Below, piece by piece: positions 7,441 through 16,678 of a DNA stretch of 64,000 nucleotides (its first letter is position 1; each line of letters opens with the position of its first letter). The notes beneath the pieces were generated by a model. The model saw only the letters and a program-made list of their open reading frames with translations, did no database searches and was not told where the DNA came from. The stretch lies in contig NZ_VXLC01000028.1 in the NCBI RefSeq assembly GCF_008704205.1, positions 1 through 64,000 on the forward strand, in the 5' to 3' direction. The stretch is from Nocardia colli (GTDB taxonomy: Bacteria; Actinomycetota; Actinomycetes; Mycobacteriales; Mycobacteriaceae). A program made the translations under genes and the position numbers.

Positions 7441-8562
7441 TCAGCCGGTGACGCGATCGATCTGCTCGGCCTGAACGCCCCAGCCGGACAGCAGCTTTCG
7501 CACCTGTTCCGGATCCGACGAGAGCGGGGCCGGGGTATCGATCGGGGTGCGGTCGAAGCGCGGGGCGGGTGCGGGCTGGAGCACGCCGTCGACCTCGATG
7601 AAGGCGTTGCGGGCCTGGTTGTGCGGGTGTTCGTGGGCCTCCCACGGGCTCAGCACCGGGGCGACGCAGGCATCGGAGCCGGCGAAGACCTCGGCCCATT
7701 CGTCGCGGGTGCGCTCCTTGAACTTGGCGCCGAGCACCTCTTTCAGCCGCGGCCAGCCGTTCTTGTCCAGCTGGAACGGCAGGTCGGGGTCGTCGATGCC
7801 GAGGAGGGCGAGCATCTGGTTGTAGAACGGGATCTCCACGCAGCCGACCGCGAGGAATCGGCCGTCGGCGCACTCATAGGTGTCGTAGAACGGCGCACCG
7901 CCGTCGAGCATGTTCTCCCCACGCGGGAAGTTCCACAGGCCGAGGTGGTGCAGGCCGTGCATGGAGGCGGTGAACAGCGCGGAACCGTCCACCATGGCCG
8001 CGTCGACCACCTGGCCCTTGCCGGAACGTTCGCGCTCGTAGAGTGCGCCGAGCACGCCGAGCGCAAGCAGCAGGCCGCCGCCGGCGAAGTCGCCGAGCAT
8101 GTTCGCGGGCGGCACCGGCGGTTCGCCGGCCCGGCCGACCAGGCCGAGCGCGCCGGAGATCGCGATGTAGTCGATGTCGTGGCCCGCGGTGCGCGCCAGC
8201 GGACCCTCTTGGCCCCAGCCGGTCATCCGGCCGTAGACCAGGCGCGGGTTGCGCGCCGCGAGATCGGCCGGACCGAAGCCGAGGCGTTCGGCGACGCCGG
8301 GCCGGAACCCCTCGATGAGCACGTCCGCGTGATCGGTGAGCGCGAGCAGCGTCTCCCGATCGGCGGGCTGCTTGAGATCCAGTGTGATGCAGTGCTTTCC
8401 GCGATCCAGCGGACCGGCCGGCGACACGATGCCCGCGCCGGGTGCGCCGCCGCGGTCGACGCGCAGCACCTCCGCGCCGAGATCGGCCAGGATCATCGCG
8501 CCGAACGGGCCGGGCGCGAGACTGGCGATCTCGATGACTTTCACTCCGTGCAGTGGTCCCAT
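7441..8562 (-). CDS. mcr: Alpha-methylacyl-CoA racemase (CaiB/BaiF family)
   Basis: 373 residues from the ATG at 8562 (MGPLHGVKVIEIA). The enzyme interconverts (2R)- and (2S)-methylacyl-CoA esters, needed for beta-oxidation of branched fatty acids and of sterol side chains. The N-terminal GPFGAMILADLGAEVLRVD is the family signature. His128 in AGHDIDY and Asp158 in NMLGDFAGGG match the catalytic His/Asp pair of mycobacterial Mcr, and the later stretch LDGGAPFYDTYECADG is also typical. It is a racemase rather than a formyl- or succinyl-CoA transferase by these motifs. It lies upstream of the acyl-CoA dehydrogenase on the same strand, 117 bases away, which fits branched acyl-CoA catabolism. Confidence 0.9.
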   Translation of the reverse strand: MGPLHGVKVIEIASLAPGPFGAMILADLGAEVLRVDRGGAPGAGIVSPAGPLDRGKHCITLDLKQPADRETLLALTDHADVLIEGFRPGVAERLGFGPADLAARNPRLVYGRMTGWGQEGPLARTAGHDIDYIAISGALGLVGRAGEPPVPPANMLGDFAGGGLLLALGVLGALYERERSGKGQVVDAAMVDGSALFTASMHGLHHLGLWNFPRGENMLDGGAPFYDTYECADGRFLAVGCVEIPFYNQMLALLGIDDPDLPFQLDKNGWPRLKEVLGAKFKERTRDEWAEVFAGSDACVAPVLSPWEAHEHPHNQARNAFIEVDGVLQPAPAPRFDRTPIDTPAPLSSDPEQVRKLLSGWGVQAEQIDRVTG

Positions 8563-8701
8563 GTCTCCGCTCTCTGTCGTCCTCGACGAGGGCATGCGGC
8601 CACGGCCGAACCCCACCCGTCCGGATCGGTGACCCGAGGTTAAGCCCGTCCGGAGAGCGCCGCCAATGACCGTCCCGCTCGATAGGACATGACCGGAGCG
8701 C

Positions 8702-11521
8702 TCATTTATCCTCGGCATCCAGCAGGTGATGGGCGTGCGCGGCGGCCGCCGCCTCGGTGCGCGAGGCGACGCCCAGCTTGGTGAGGATGCGGGAGACGTG
8801 CACGCCTGCGGTGTTGCCGCTGATGAAGAGCTCGGCGGCGATCTGCCGGTTGCTCAGTCCCTGTGCGACAAGGCGTAAGACGCCGAGTTCGCGCGGGGTG
8901 AGGCCGAACGTCGTGGGGCGCGCGGTGGCCGGTTCGGGTGCACGGTCGGTGAGTGCGAGTCCGGCGCGCTCGGCGATGCGGTGGGCCGTCGTGGCCAGGG
9001 GAGTGGCGCCCAGATCGGCGGCGAGGTCGGCGACTTCGCGCAGCGCGGTCTGGGCGACCGGCCGATTGCCCACGGCCAGTTCGGCTTCGGCGCAGCCGAG
9101 GAGGGCGGCGGCCAGTTCGTAGGGCTGATGCAGTGCGCGCCAAGCGGATACCGCCGCGTGCCACGCGGTGGGCGTCGGCCCGCGGGTGGCGGTGAAGACG
9201 GCGCGGTGCGCGGCGTCGACCGGGGTGGTCGTCGGCAGGGCTTCGGCGATGCCGTCGAGATCCGTTGGCAGATCGGGTATTCCGGCCGCGAGGGCGAGCA
9301 GCGGCCACACCTCGTGGTGGTAGGCGGCGAGATCGTCGGCCGTCAGCGTCTCCGCGCAGATCTGTGCCGCGCGCTGGGCCTGGCCGAGAACGAGGGCGAC
9401 GGTGCATCGGACGGTCTGTAACCGGAGCTGATACTGCCGGGCCCACGGCCCGTCGCTCAGCAGGCCGGCGGCGGTTTCGGCGCTGGTGTTCGCCGCAGTC
9501 GAATCACCCTGCGCGATGACGATTCTGGCGTGCGAGAGCAGCAGCGCGGCCCGGCTCAGCGGCGGCAGCTGATCGGTCAGTGATTCGTCGATCCGGTCGA
9601 GCGCCTCCGGCCAGCGGCCGAGCGCGGTCAGCGCCTGCGCCCATTTGACCAGCAGGATGGGACCGGCCTCGGCGAAGCGGAACGTCTCGTGGGCCGCGCG
9701 CAAGCCCTGCTGGATCGTCGCGATGGCCGCGACGTGCGAACCCGTGGCGATCAGTACGGTCGACTCCCACAGCGCCACGGAGAGCAGTGCCTGCGGGTCC
9801 GCGGCGGCCGTCGCGGCGGCGCGCGCCTTGCCGAAATAGGCGACGGCGGTATCGGATCGAGCGGCGGTGGCCAGGCCGAGGTAGGCATAGGCGCGGGCGG
9901 CGAGCGACTCCGCGCCGAGCTGTTCGGCCACCTCGACGGCGGCCAGCGCATTGCGCTCGGCCGCGGCCAGGTCGCCGGTGAAGGCTTGGGCGGCGGCCAG
10001 TTCGGCGAGTACCTGGCCGCGTAGCTCGGCCGGTGGGTGTGCGGGCAGGAGCTCGAGGGCGCGGCGGAGATCGTCGTCGGATCCGCGGCTGCTCTGGTTC
10101 TTCAGACCGGCCCGGTGGTAGAACAGCCGGGCCGCGCGCTGCGGTGCGCCGGCGGTGTCCACCAGACGCAGCGCCTCGTCGGCCGCCTCGATGCCGCGTT
10201 CGATGATGACGCCCTGGTAGCAGGCTTCGACGATCTGCTCGAGTATTTCGAGCCGGTCGCCGGCGACCTGCCTCGCCTCCGGCGCCTGATCCCAGAGTTC
10301 GAGCACGCGATCGAGGTGATGCAGCCGTTCGGCAGGCTCGCCTGCGCTTTCCGCGTTCGACGCGGCGGTCCACGATGCCTCGAGCGCCAGCGGCAGCTCA
10401 CCGGCGGCGTGTGCGTGATAGGCGAGCTGACCCGCGCCGGACGGGTCGCGGTCCGCCGCTAATGCGCGGGACAGCTTGGCGTGCAGGTGCTTTCGTTCGA
10501 TCGGCAGCAGGTGGTCGTAGACCGCGTCGCGAATCAGTAGGTGCCGGAACTCGTATCCGGTGTCGTGCGCGGTCAGCACCTGCTGATCGATCAGCTGACG
10601 GAGCGCGCGACGCAGCCCGTCCGGGTCCAGCTCGGTCGCCGACTCCAGCAAGGCGTGCGGCACCGGCGACCCCGCGACGGCGGCCAGCCGCAGCAGCGCC
10701 TCGGCCGCCGGCGGCAGGCCGGCGTGCAACCCGAGGAGCAGCTCCGACAGCTCGCCGGGGCGGTCCGGCGCGGTGCTGAGCGCCTCGACGAACAGCGGAA
10801 TTCCATTGCTTCGCGCGAAGATTCGCGACACAGTTCCGGGCTCCGGCTCGCGGCCGGACAGCGCGGCGAGTTGCCTGCCGACCTCGTGCCGGGTCAGCGG
10901 ATCCGGAAAGATCAGTCGCACACCGGGATCGCGGCGCAGACCCGCGACCAGCTTGCGCATCGCCGCGGCATCCGCCGGGCGATAGGTGCCGACCAGCAGC
11001 AGATCGCGTTGCGCCGCGTTGGCCAGCAGGAACGCGAGCAGCTCGCGGCTGGAATCGTCGGCCCGGTGCAGATCCTCCAGCACGACGACCACCGGCTGCC
11101 GCACGGCGAGCTGTTCCAGCACGGTGAGGATCTCGCCGAACAGCCGAATCCGATCGGACTCCGCCGCCGCCGAACCCGCCCGCGCCGCGAGCTCCGGCAG
11201 CCACCGCGCCAACGCCGGACGATTCACCGGTAGCAGCGTGATCAGCTCGGCCACGCCGAGCTGTCGTACGAGCGCCCGCATGACCGACACGAACGGCGCG
11301 AACGGCACACCGTCGCTGCCGAACTCGGGGCACCGACCGGTCAGCACCACCGTGTCCGCGCTGAGCCGCGTCCGGAACTCGGCGACGAGGCGGGACTTGC
11401 CCAGCCCGGCCTCCCCGGCGATGAGCACGGTGTGCACTTCGGGATCCTGGTAGGCCTCCCGCAGTGCGGACAGTTCGGCGGCCCGCCCGACGAAGGCGGC
11501 ACAGATGGGAAGGCGCACCAC
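8702..11521 (-). CDS. Large LuxR-family regulator with N-terminal AAA ATPase (LAL type)
   Basis: 939 residues with a GTG start. The N-terminus carries an AAA/NACHT-like ATPase with Walker A GEAGLGKSRL (about residues 36-45) and Walker B-like VVVVLEDLHRAD. A long helical TPR-like region follows. The last 60 residues are a LuxR helix-turn-helix (LTPRELGVLRLVAQGLSNRQIAAEL). LAL proteins are ATP-dependent transcription activators of catabolic or secondary-metabolic genes. The divergent epoxide hydrolase at 11632 is a natural candidate target, with 110 bases of shared upstream DNA. The effector is unknown. Confidence 0.9.
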   Translation of the reverse strand: MVRLPICAAFVGRAAELSALREAYQDPEVHTVLIAGEAGLGKSRLVAEFRTRLSADTVVLTGRCPEFGSDGVPFAPFVSVMRALVRQLGVAELITLLPVNRPALARWLPELAARAGSAAAESDRIRLFGEILTVLEQLAVRQPVVVVLEDLHRADDSSRELLAFLLANAAQRDLLLVGTYRPADAAAMRKLVAGLRRDPGVRLIFPDPLTRHEVGRQLAALSGREPEPGTVSRIFARSNGIPLFVEALSTAPDRPGELSELLLGLHAGLPPAAEALLRLAAVAGSPVPHALLESATELDPDGLRRALRQLIDQQVLTAHDTGYEFRHLLIRDAVYDHLLPIERKHLHAKLSRALAADRDPSGAGQLAYHAHAAGELPLALEASWTAASNAESAGEPAERLHHLDRVLELWDQAPEARQVAGDRLEILEQIVEACYQGVIIERGIEAADEALRLVDTAGAPQRAARLFYHRAGLKNQSSRGSDDDLRRALELLPAHPPAELRGQVLAELAAAQAFTGDLAAAERNALAAVEVAEQLGAESLAARAYAYLGLATAARSDTAVAYFGKARAAATAAADPQALLSVALWESTVLIATGSHVAAIATIQQGLRAAHETFRFAEAGPILLVKWAQALTALGRWPEALDRIDESLTDQLPPLSRAALLLSHARIVIAQGDSTAANTSAETAAGLLSDGPWARQYQLRLQTVRCTVALVLGQAQRAAQICAETLTADDLAAYHHEVWPLLALAAGIPDLPTDLDGIAEALPTTTPVDAAHRAVFTATRGPTPTAWHAAVSAWRALHQPYELAAALLGCAEAELAVGNRPVAQTALREVADLAADLGATPLATTAHRIAERAGLALTDRAPEPATARPTTFGLTPRELGVLRLVAQGLSNRQIAAELFISGNTAGVHVSRILTKLGVASRTEAAAAAHAHHLLDAEDK

Positions 11522-11631
11522 GCCGCGATCATGCCCGGGCCGGGCGGCTTATGCCAGTCCGGGCGCCGGCCGCCGGAAATAACGAATTCTCGTGATTCGC
11601 CACCCCCCTCGTTACCCGAAGTATTTATCCC

Positions 11632-12789
11632 ATGACGAACAACGAGATCCGCCCCTTCCGCATCGAGATCCCGCAGGCCGACCTCGACGACCTGCGCGAC
11701 CGGCTGGCCCGCACGCGCTGGATCGACGACCTGCCGGGCACCGGCTGGGAGCGCGGGGTGCCGGCCGCGTATCTGAAGGAACTCGCCGGCTACTGGGCGG
11801 AGAAATTCGACTGGCGCGCCACCGAGGCGGAACTGAACGCGTACCCGCAGTTCAGCACCACCATCGACGGGCAGAACGTGCACTTCCTGCACATCCGCTC
11901 GGCCGAGGCGGACGCCACCCCGCTGCTCCTGCTGCACGGCTGGCCGAGCTCGGTGATCGACTTTCTCGATGTGATCGGTCCGCTCACCGATCCGAAGGCG
12001 CACGGCGCACCCGACGCGCCCGCGTTCCATCTGGTCATCCCGTCGCTGCCGGGGCACGGCTTCTCCGGGCCGATCACCGAGGCGGGCTGGGACGACGGCC
12101 GGGTCGCGGCCGCGCTGGCCGAGCTGATGGTGCGGCTCGACTACGACCGCTACGGCGTGCAAGGCGGCGACCACGGCGCGTTCATCGCCCCGAAGCTCGG
12201 CCGGGTGGACGCCGGCCATGTGCTCGGCGTGCACGTGAACGCGCTGGTCATTTTCCCGACGGGCGACCCGGCCGACCTGGCCGCGCTGACCGAGGCCGAG
12301 CGGCAGCGGCTGGCCCGGCGGAAGAACTTCCAGGACGACGGCGCGGCCTACATGAACCTGAAGGGTTCCCGGCCCCACACCATCGCGCAGCTGGTGGCCG
12401 ATTCGCCGGCCGGGCAGCTCGGCTGGATCGTGGAGAAGTACAAGGAATGGGTCGACCAGGCGAACGACCTGCCCGAGCAGGCGATCGGCAAGGACCGGCT
12501 GCTGGCCAACGTCAGCGTGTACTGGTTCACCGCCACCGCGCGCAGCGTGGCGAACTTCTACTACGAGCGGTTCCACGACGCGAGCTTGTTCGCGCCGCAG
12601 CCGAAGGGCACGGTGCCGACCGGGGTCGCGGTGTTCAAGGACGGCGACTATGCCATCCGCCGGTTCGCCGAGCGGGCGCACAACATCACGTACTGGTCGG
12701 AGTTCTACTCCGGCGGTCACTTTCCCGCCCTCGAGGTGCCCGACCTGTTCGCCGGTGACGTGCGCGAGTTCTTCCGCACGCTGATCTGA
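11632..12789 (+). CDS. Epoxide hydrolase (EHN-type alpha/beta hydrolase)
   Basis: 385 residues. An N-terminal EHN domain (RPFRIEIPQADLDDLRDRL) is followed by an alpha/beta hydrolase fold. The oxyanion-hole motif HGWP is at 102-105 and the nucleophile is Asp180 in QGGDHGA; most relatives have GGDWG, so the Trp-to-His change after the nucleophile is a variant. The catalytic His is probably that in GGHFPALE near residue 362. No signal peptide is present, so it acts in the cytoplasm, opening epoxides to diols. It stands alone, divergent from the LAL regulator, and ends before a strong terminator. Confidence 0.88.
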   Translation: MTNNEIRPFRIEIPQADLDDLRDRLARTRWIDDLPGTGWERGVPAAYLKELAGYWAEKFDWRATEAELNAYPQFSTTIDGQNVHFLHIRSAEADATPLLLLHGWPSSVIDFLDVIGPLTDPKAHGAPDAPAFHLVIPSLPGHGFSGPITEAGWDDGRVAAALAELMVRLDYDRYGVQGGDHGAFIAPKLGRVDAGHVLGVHVNALVIFPTGDPADLAALTEAERQRLARRKNFQDDGAAYMNLKGSRPHTIAQLVADSPAGQLGWIVEKYKEWVDQANDLPEQAIGKDRLLANVSVYWFTATARSVANFYYERFHDASLFAPQPKGTVPTGVAVFKDGDYAIRRFAERAHNITYWSEFYSGGHFPALEVPDLFAGDVREFFRTLI

Positions 12790-12799
12790 GCGCGAAAGC

Positions 12800-12836
12800 C
12801 GAAGGGGCAGGCAGCCATTCGCTGCCTGCCCCTTCG
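12800..12836. terminator. Bidirectional terminator hairpin
   Basis: A perfect 15-bp stem, CGAAGGGGCAGGCAG pairing with CTGCCTGCCCCTTCG around a 7-nt loop, lies between the convergent epoxide hydrolase and cysNC stop codons. No long T-run follows, which is usual for actinobacteria. Confidence 0.85.
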
Positions 12837-12847
12837 ATTGCCTGGGA

Positions 12848-14683
12848 CTATTCGAGACCGGAGAGCCGGGCGAGGATGGTGGCCGCCATCGCTGCCGGAT
12901 CACCGTGATCGGGACGCAGGACGAGTTCGGGCTCGGTGGGCGCCTCGTACGGGTCGTCGATGCCGGTGAAGCCGCGGATCTCGCCGGCCCGGGCCTTGGC
13001 GTACATGCCCTTCGGGTCGCGGGATTCGCAGATCTCCAGGGGAGTGTCCACGAAGACCTCGACGAACGGGATGCCTGCCTCCAGGTGTGCCGCGCGAACG
13101 CGATCGCGGTCGGCCTGGTACGGGCTGATCAGCGAAACCACCGCCACCACACCGGCTTCGGCGAACAGGCGGGCGACTTCGCCGACGCGGCGGACGTTCT
13201 CGACCCGGTCCTCGGCGCTGAAGCCGAGGTCGGCGTTGAGACCGTGGCGCAGGTTGTCGCCGTCGAGCAGGAAGGCCGGACGCCCCGCCGCGACCAGGCG
13301 GCGTTCGAGTTCCACCGCGACGGTGGACTTTCCGGAGCCGGAGAGCCCGGTGAGCCAGACGGTGAGGCCGCGGGTCGCGCGCTCGTCCCGGCCGACCGCG
13401 GTGGAATGCCAGACCACCCGCGAGGACGGCAGGCTCGGGCCGGTGATCATGCCCGCGCCGACGGTGTTGTTGGTGGTGTCGTCGACCAGGATGAAGCTGC
13501 CGGTGAACCGGTTGCGCCGATACGGATCGAACAGCAGCGGCTGCCGGGTGCGCAGCTGGACGCGGCCGATCTCGTTGAGCGACAACGATTCCGCGTTCTC
13601 GTCCCGGTGCAGGGTGTTGACGTCGAGCCGGTAGTCCAGGGTCCGCACCTCCACGGTGGCGGTGCGGGTGGTGTGCCGGATGGTGTAGGTCGAACCCGGC
13701 GTGAGCTGGGTTTCGTCGGCGAACCAGCAGACCATCGCGTCGAGATCGCGTCCCGCGGTGGGCCGGTTGTTCGGCCGGCAGATCAGGTCACCGCGGGACA
13801 CGTCGAGGTGATCGGCCAGCTGCATGGTGACCGCCTGCGGCGGAAAGGCTTCCGCGACCGGCTTGCCGCCCGGACCCCAGATCGCCTCGACGGTCGTGGT
13901 GAATCCCGAAGGCAGCACGGCCACTTCGTCGCCGGGCTTGAACACCCCGCCGACCACGGTGCCCGCGTAACCCCGGAAATCCTGGGCGTGGCTGCGGGTT
14001 ACGTACTGCACCGGGAACCGCGCGTCGATCAGGTTGCGGTCCGAGGCGATGTGCACCTCTTCGAGATGGTGCAGCAGGGGAGTGCCCTCGTACCACGGCA
14101 TGCTCGCGCCGCGGTGCACGATGTTCTCGCCGTCCAGCGCGGACATCGGCACGAAGGTCAGGTCGAAGATGTCGAGTTTCGAAGCGAACTGGGCGAATTC
14201 GGTGCGGATCTCCTCGAACCGCGCCTGCGACCAGTCGACCAGGTCCATCTTGTTCACGCACAGCACCAGGTGCGGGATGCCGAGCAGGCTGGCCAGGAAC
14301 GCGTGCCTGCGGGTCTGCTCCACCACGCCCTTGCGGGCGTCGACCAGGATCAGCGCCAAGTCGGCGGTGGACGCGCCGGTCACCATGTTCCGGGTGTACT
14401 GGATGTGGCCCGGGGTGTCGGCGATGATGAATTTCCGCCGGGGCGTGGCGAAATAGCGATGCGCCACGTCGATGGTGATGCCCTGTTCGCGCTCGGCGCG
14501 CAGGCCGTCGGTGAGCAGAGCCAGGTTCGGGTAGTCGTCGCCGCGGTCGCGGCTGGTCCGCTCCACCGCGGCGAGCTGGTCGGTGAAGATCGTCTTGGAA
14601 TCGAAGAGCAGGCGCCCGATGAGGGTGGACTTGCCGTCGTCGACGCTGCCCGCCGTGGCGAGACGCAGCAGGGTTGCGGTCAT
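12848..14683 (-). CDS. cysN: Sulfate adenylyltransferase GTPase subunit fused to APS kinase (CysNC)
   Basis: 611 residues from the ATG at 14683. The N-terminal GTPase (CysN) has the P-loop GSVDDGKST (about 12-20), the switch DTPGHIQY and the base-specifying NKMD; beta-barrel domains follow. The C-terminal 170 residues are APS kinase (CysC), with P-loop GLSGSGKST near 442-450, LLDGDNLRHGLN and the DPKGMYAKAR loop. With CysD it makes APS from sulfate and ATP using GTP hydrolysis, and then PAPS. The start overlaps the cysD stop (ATGA). A sulfotransferase that would use PAPS lies about 4 kb away. Confidence 0.96.
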   Translation of the reverse strand: MTATLLRLATAGSVDDGKSTLIGRLLFDSKTIFTDQLAAVERTSRDRGDDYPNLALLTDGLRAEREQGITIDVAHRYFATPRRKFIIADTPGHIQYTRNMVTGASTADLALILVDARKGVVEQTRRHAFLASLLGIPHLVLCVNKMDLVDWSQARFEEIRTEFAQFASKLDIFDLTFVPMSALDGENIVHRGASMPWYEGTPLLHHLEEVHIASDRNLIDARFPVQYVTRSHAQDFRGYAGTVVGGVFKPGDEVAVLPSGFTTTVEAIWGPGGKPVAEAFPPQAVTMQLADHLDVSRGDLICRPNNRPTAGRDLDAMVCWFADETQLTPGSTYTIRHTTRTATVEVRTLDYRLDVNTLHRDENAESLSLNEIGRVQLRTRQPLLFDPYRRNRFTGSFILVDDTTNNTVGAGMITGPSLPSSRVVWHSTAVGRDERATRGLTVWLTGLSGSGKSTVAVELERRLVAAGRPAFLLDGDNLRHGLNADLGFSAEDRVENVRRVGEVARLFAEAGVVAVVSLISPYQADRDRVRAAHLEAGIPFVEVFVDTPLEICESRDPKGMYAKARAGEIRGFTGIDDPYEAPTEPELVLRPDHGDPAAMAATILARLSGLE

Positions 14684-15615
14684 CAGAAGTAGCCCTCTCG
14701 TTTGCGATCTTCCATGCCCGCCTCCGAGATTCGGTCGTCGGCGCGGGTCGCGCCCCGCTCGGTGACCCGGGCCGCGGCCACCTCGGTGACCACCTCGGCG
14801 GGGGTGGCCGCGGTCGACTCCACGCAGCCGGTGCAGGTGGCGTCGCCGACCGTGCGGAACCGCACCGTCGTCTCGTGCGGTTCCTCGCCGTCGAGCAATT
14901 CCAGAAAGCGCGTGTGCGCCAACAGCATTCCGTCGCGCTGCACCACCGGGCGGCGGTGCGCGTAGTAGAGCGGCGGCAGGTCGATGCCCTCGGCGGCGAT
15001 GTAGGTCCAGATGTCGAACTCGGTCCAGTTGGACAGCGGGAACACCCGAATGTGTTCCCCCGCACGGTGTCTGCCGTTGTAGAGGTTCCACAGTTCGGGC
15101 CGCTGGCTGCGCGGATCCCACTGGCCGTATTCGTCGCGGAAGCTGAAGACGCGCTCCTTGGCGCGCGCCTTCTCCTCGTCCCGGCGCGCGCCGCCGAACA
15201 CCGCGTCGAAACTGCCCTCGTGGATCGAGCGCAGCAGCGTGGTGGTCTGCAATCGGTTCCGCGAGGTGCGCGGACCGGTTTCCTCGACGACCCGGCCCGC
15301 GTCGATGTCGTCCTGCACGCTGCCGACCACCAGTCGCAGCCCGAACCGCGCGACGGTCTCGTCGCGGAAGGCGATCACCTCATCGAAGTTGTGCCCGGTG
15401 TCGATGTGCAGCACCGGAAACGGCAGCGGCGCGGGCCAGAAGGCCTTGGCCGCCAGGTGCAGCATCACCACCGAGTCCTTGCCGCCGGAGAACAGCAACA
15501 CCGGACGCTCGAAGGTTGCCGCGACTTCTCGGAAAATATGTGCCGACTCGGCCTCGAGCGCGTCCAGATGAGGCAGCTCGTAGGTGCTCGCCGTCGACTT
15601 TGCGTACTGGCTCAC
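14683..15615 (-). CDS. cysD: Sulfate adenylyltransferase subunit 2 (CysD)
   Basis: 310 residues, a PAPS-reductase-fold ATP pyrophosphatase with the PP-loop SGGKDSVVMLHL (about residues 43-54) and the conserved downstream segments GGARRDEEKARAKER and WTEFDIWTYI. It forms APS from ATP and sulfate with CysN. It is the first gene of the cysD-cysNC pair, translationally coupled to it. A degenerate KstR-like box lies 10 bases upstream of the ATG. Confidence 0.96.
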   Translation of the reverse strand: MSQYAKSTASTYELPHLDALEAESAHIFREVAATFERPVLLFSGGKDSVVMLHLAAKAFWPAPLPFPVLHIDTGHNFDEVIAFRDETVARFGLRLVVGSVQDDIDAGRVVEETGPRTSRNRLQTTTLLRSIHEGSFDAVFGGARRDEEKARAKERVFSFRDEYGQWDPRSQRPELWNLYNGRHRAGEHIRVFPLSNWTEFDIWTYIAAEGIDLPPLYYAHRRPVVQRDGMLLAHTRFLELLDGEEPHETTVRFRTVGDATCTGCVESTAATPAEVVTEVAAARVTERGATRADDRISEAGMEDRKREGYF

Positions 15616-15625
15616 ACCGCAAAAC

Positions 15626-15639
15626 TAGAACACGTTTCG
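15626..15639. promoter_or_regulatory. Degenerate KstR-like box upstream of cysD
   Basis: TAGAACACGTTTCG matches the KstR consensus TnnAACnnGTTnnA except for the final base. It shares the 12-mer CTAGAACACGTT with the box at 16598-16611 and sits at exactly the same distance (10 bases) from the neighbouring minus-strand start codon. Binding of KstR, or of the adjacent IclR regulator, is inferred only. Confidence 0.5.
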
Positions 15640-15690
15640 ATTGTTGGCAACAGGTCGTGCCGTACCGGAATCGGCGGAAGACCGCGGGGG

Positions 15691-16587
15691 TCAACTCCAG
15701 GATGACTGCTGCGCCGGTCGATTACCACCCGAAGCGGTGGTCACGGCGTCCGCGGCGGCGACCAGAGCCGTTCCGCGCCGGTCGATTTCGGCGCCCGTGA
15801 TGGACTTGCCGACGTACATGGTCAGCACCATGTTCTGCCTGCCGTCGCCGCCGTAGGTCGGCGCGGCCAGCAGGCTGACGGGATGTTCCTTGCGCGGGCG
15901 CAGATCCGTGCCGAGGTACACCCGCTCGCCGAGGCTGGTGACCAGCTCGCCGACCAGTTCGCGCAGGTCGTCGGGCAGGTCGCGGGCGGCGAACCCGGCC
16001 AGCATCGAGTACAGCCTGCGGCCCGCGGCGGTCAGGCTCTCGACCAGGTAACCGCGCTCGCGGCACTCGGCGACGATCTGCCGCAACCGCGCCTCGTCCT
16101 GCTGCAACGGCACCGTCGCCGGCTTGGCCAGCCAGGCGTCGAACGCCGCGTCGGTGTCCCACAGCACGTACATCAGTCCGACCGGCGGCGCGAAATGATA
16201 GGCCGCGCCGACCTTGACCAGGCCGGGCCCGGTGCTTTCCAGGACCATGATCTGCTCGCCGACCACGGCCGACGCGGTACAGGTCGTGCGGTAGCGCGCG
16301 GTGAGTTTCTCCAGCTCGGCGCGGGCGAGCGCGGAAATCGCGAAGCTGTCCTGGGCCACTCGGCCCGCGGCGATGAGGGCCGGACCGAGGCCGTAGGTGA
16401 GCGTATCGGCGTCGCGCACCAGGTAACCGCCCGCGGTGAGCTCGGTGAGAATGCCGAGGCAGGTGGGTTTCGCCAGGTCGAGGGCGCGGGCCAGCTCGGA
16501 CAGGCCGTAGCGCTTGCCGCGCTGCTCGACCAGGAAATCCAATACCTGAACCACCCGCACGGTCGGTGCGGATCTACGGGCGACCAT
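15691..16587 (-). CDS. IclR family transcriptional regulator
   Basis: 298 residues. The N-terminal winged helix (residues about 10-70: VRVVQVLDFLVEQRGKRYGL then LARALDLAKPTCLGILTELT) precedes an IclR effector domain with a GLVKVGAAYHF strand. It is divergent from the DUF1214/SDR/sulfotransferase operon and upstream of cysD on the same strand with a 75-base gap, so it is a candidate local regulator of either unit. The shared 91-base promoter region holds a KstR-type palindrome and a second inverted repeat (16631-16645). Confidence 0.9.
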   Translation of the reverse strand: MVARRSAPTVRVVQVLDFLVEQRGKRYGLSELARALDLAKPTCLGILTELTAGGYLVRDADTLTYGLGPALIAAGRVAQDSFAISALARAELEKLTARYRTTCTASAVVGEQIMVLESTGPGLVKVGAAYHFAPPVGLMYVLWDTDAAFDAWLAKPATVPLQQDEARLRQIVAECRERGYLVESLTAAGRRLYSMLAGFAARDLPDDLRELVGELVTSLGERVYLGTDLRPRKEHPVSLLAAPTYGGDGRQNMVLTMYVGKSITGAEIDRRGTALVAAADAVTTASGGNRPAQQSSWS

Positions 16588-16597
16588 TGACCACTCC

Positions 16598-16611
16598 TAG
16601 AACACGTTCTA
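16598..16611. promoter_or_regulatory. KstR-type palindromic box
   Basis: TAGAACACGTTCTA fully matches TnnAACnnGTTnnA, the established consensus of KstR, the TetR-family repressor of sterol catabolism in mycobacteria and rhodococci. It is 10 bases upstream of the IclR start and 67 bases upstream of the divergent operon start, so it could control both. Confidence 0.75.
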
Positions 16612-16630
16612 ATCTTGCCTCAGACGAAAT

Positions 16631-16645
16631 GTACCAGAGTGGTAC
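16631..16645. promoter_or_regulatory. Inverted repeat, possible IclR operator
   Basis: GTACCA-GAG-TGGTAC is a perfect 6-bp inverted repeat with a 3-bp spacer in the divergent promoter region, 33 bases before the TTG of the DUF1214 gene. Position suggests the local IclR protein as ligand; this is inference. Confidence 0.45.
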
Positions 16646-16678
16646 GTATTTGGAACACCGCGATTCAATGGAGACCTT

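Noticed and set aside
6271..8643. Plus-strand open frame of 790 codons opposite the acyl-CoA dehydrogenase and racemase
   Set aside because: Shadow of two clear genes; no domain and a composition typical of antisense frames.
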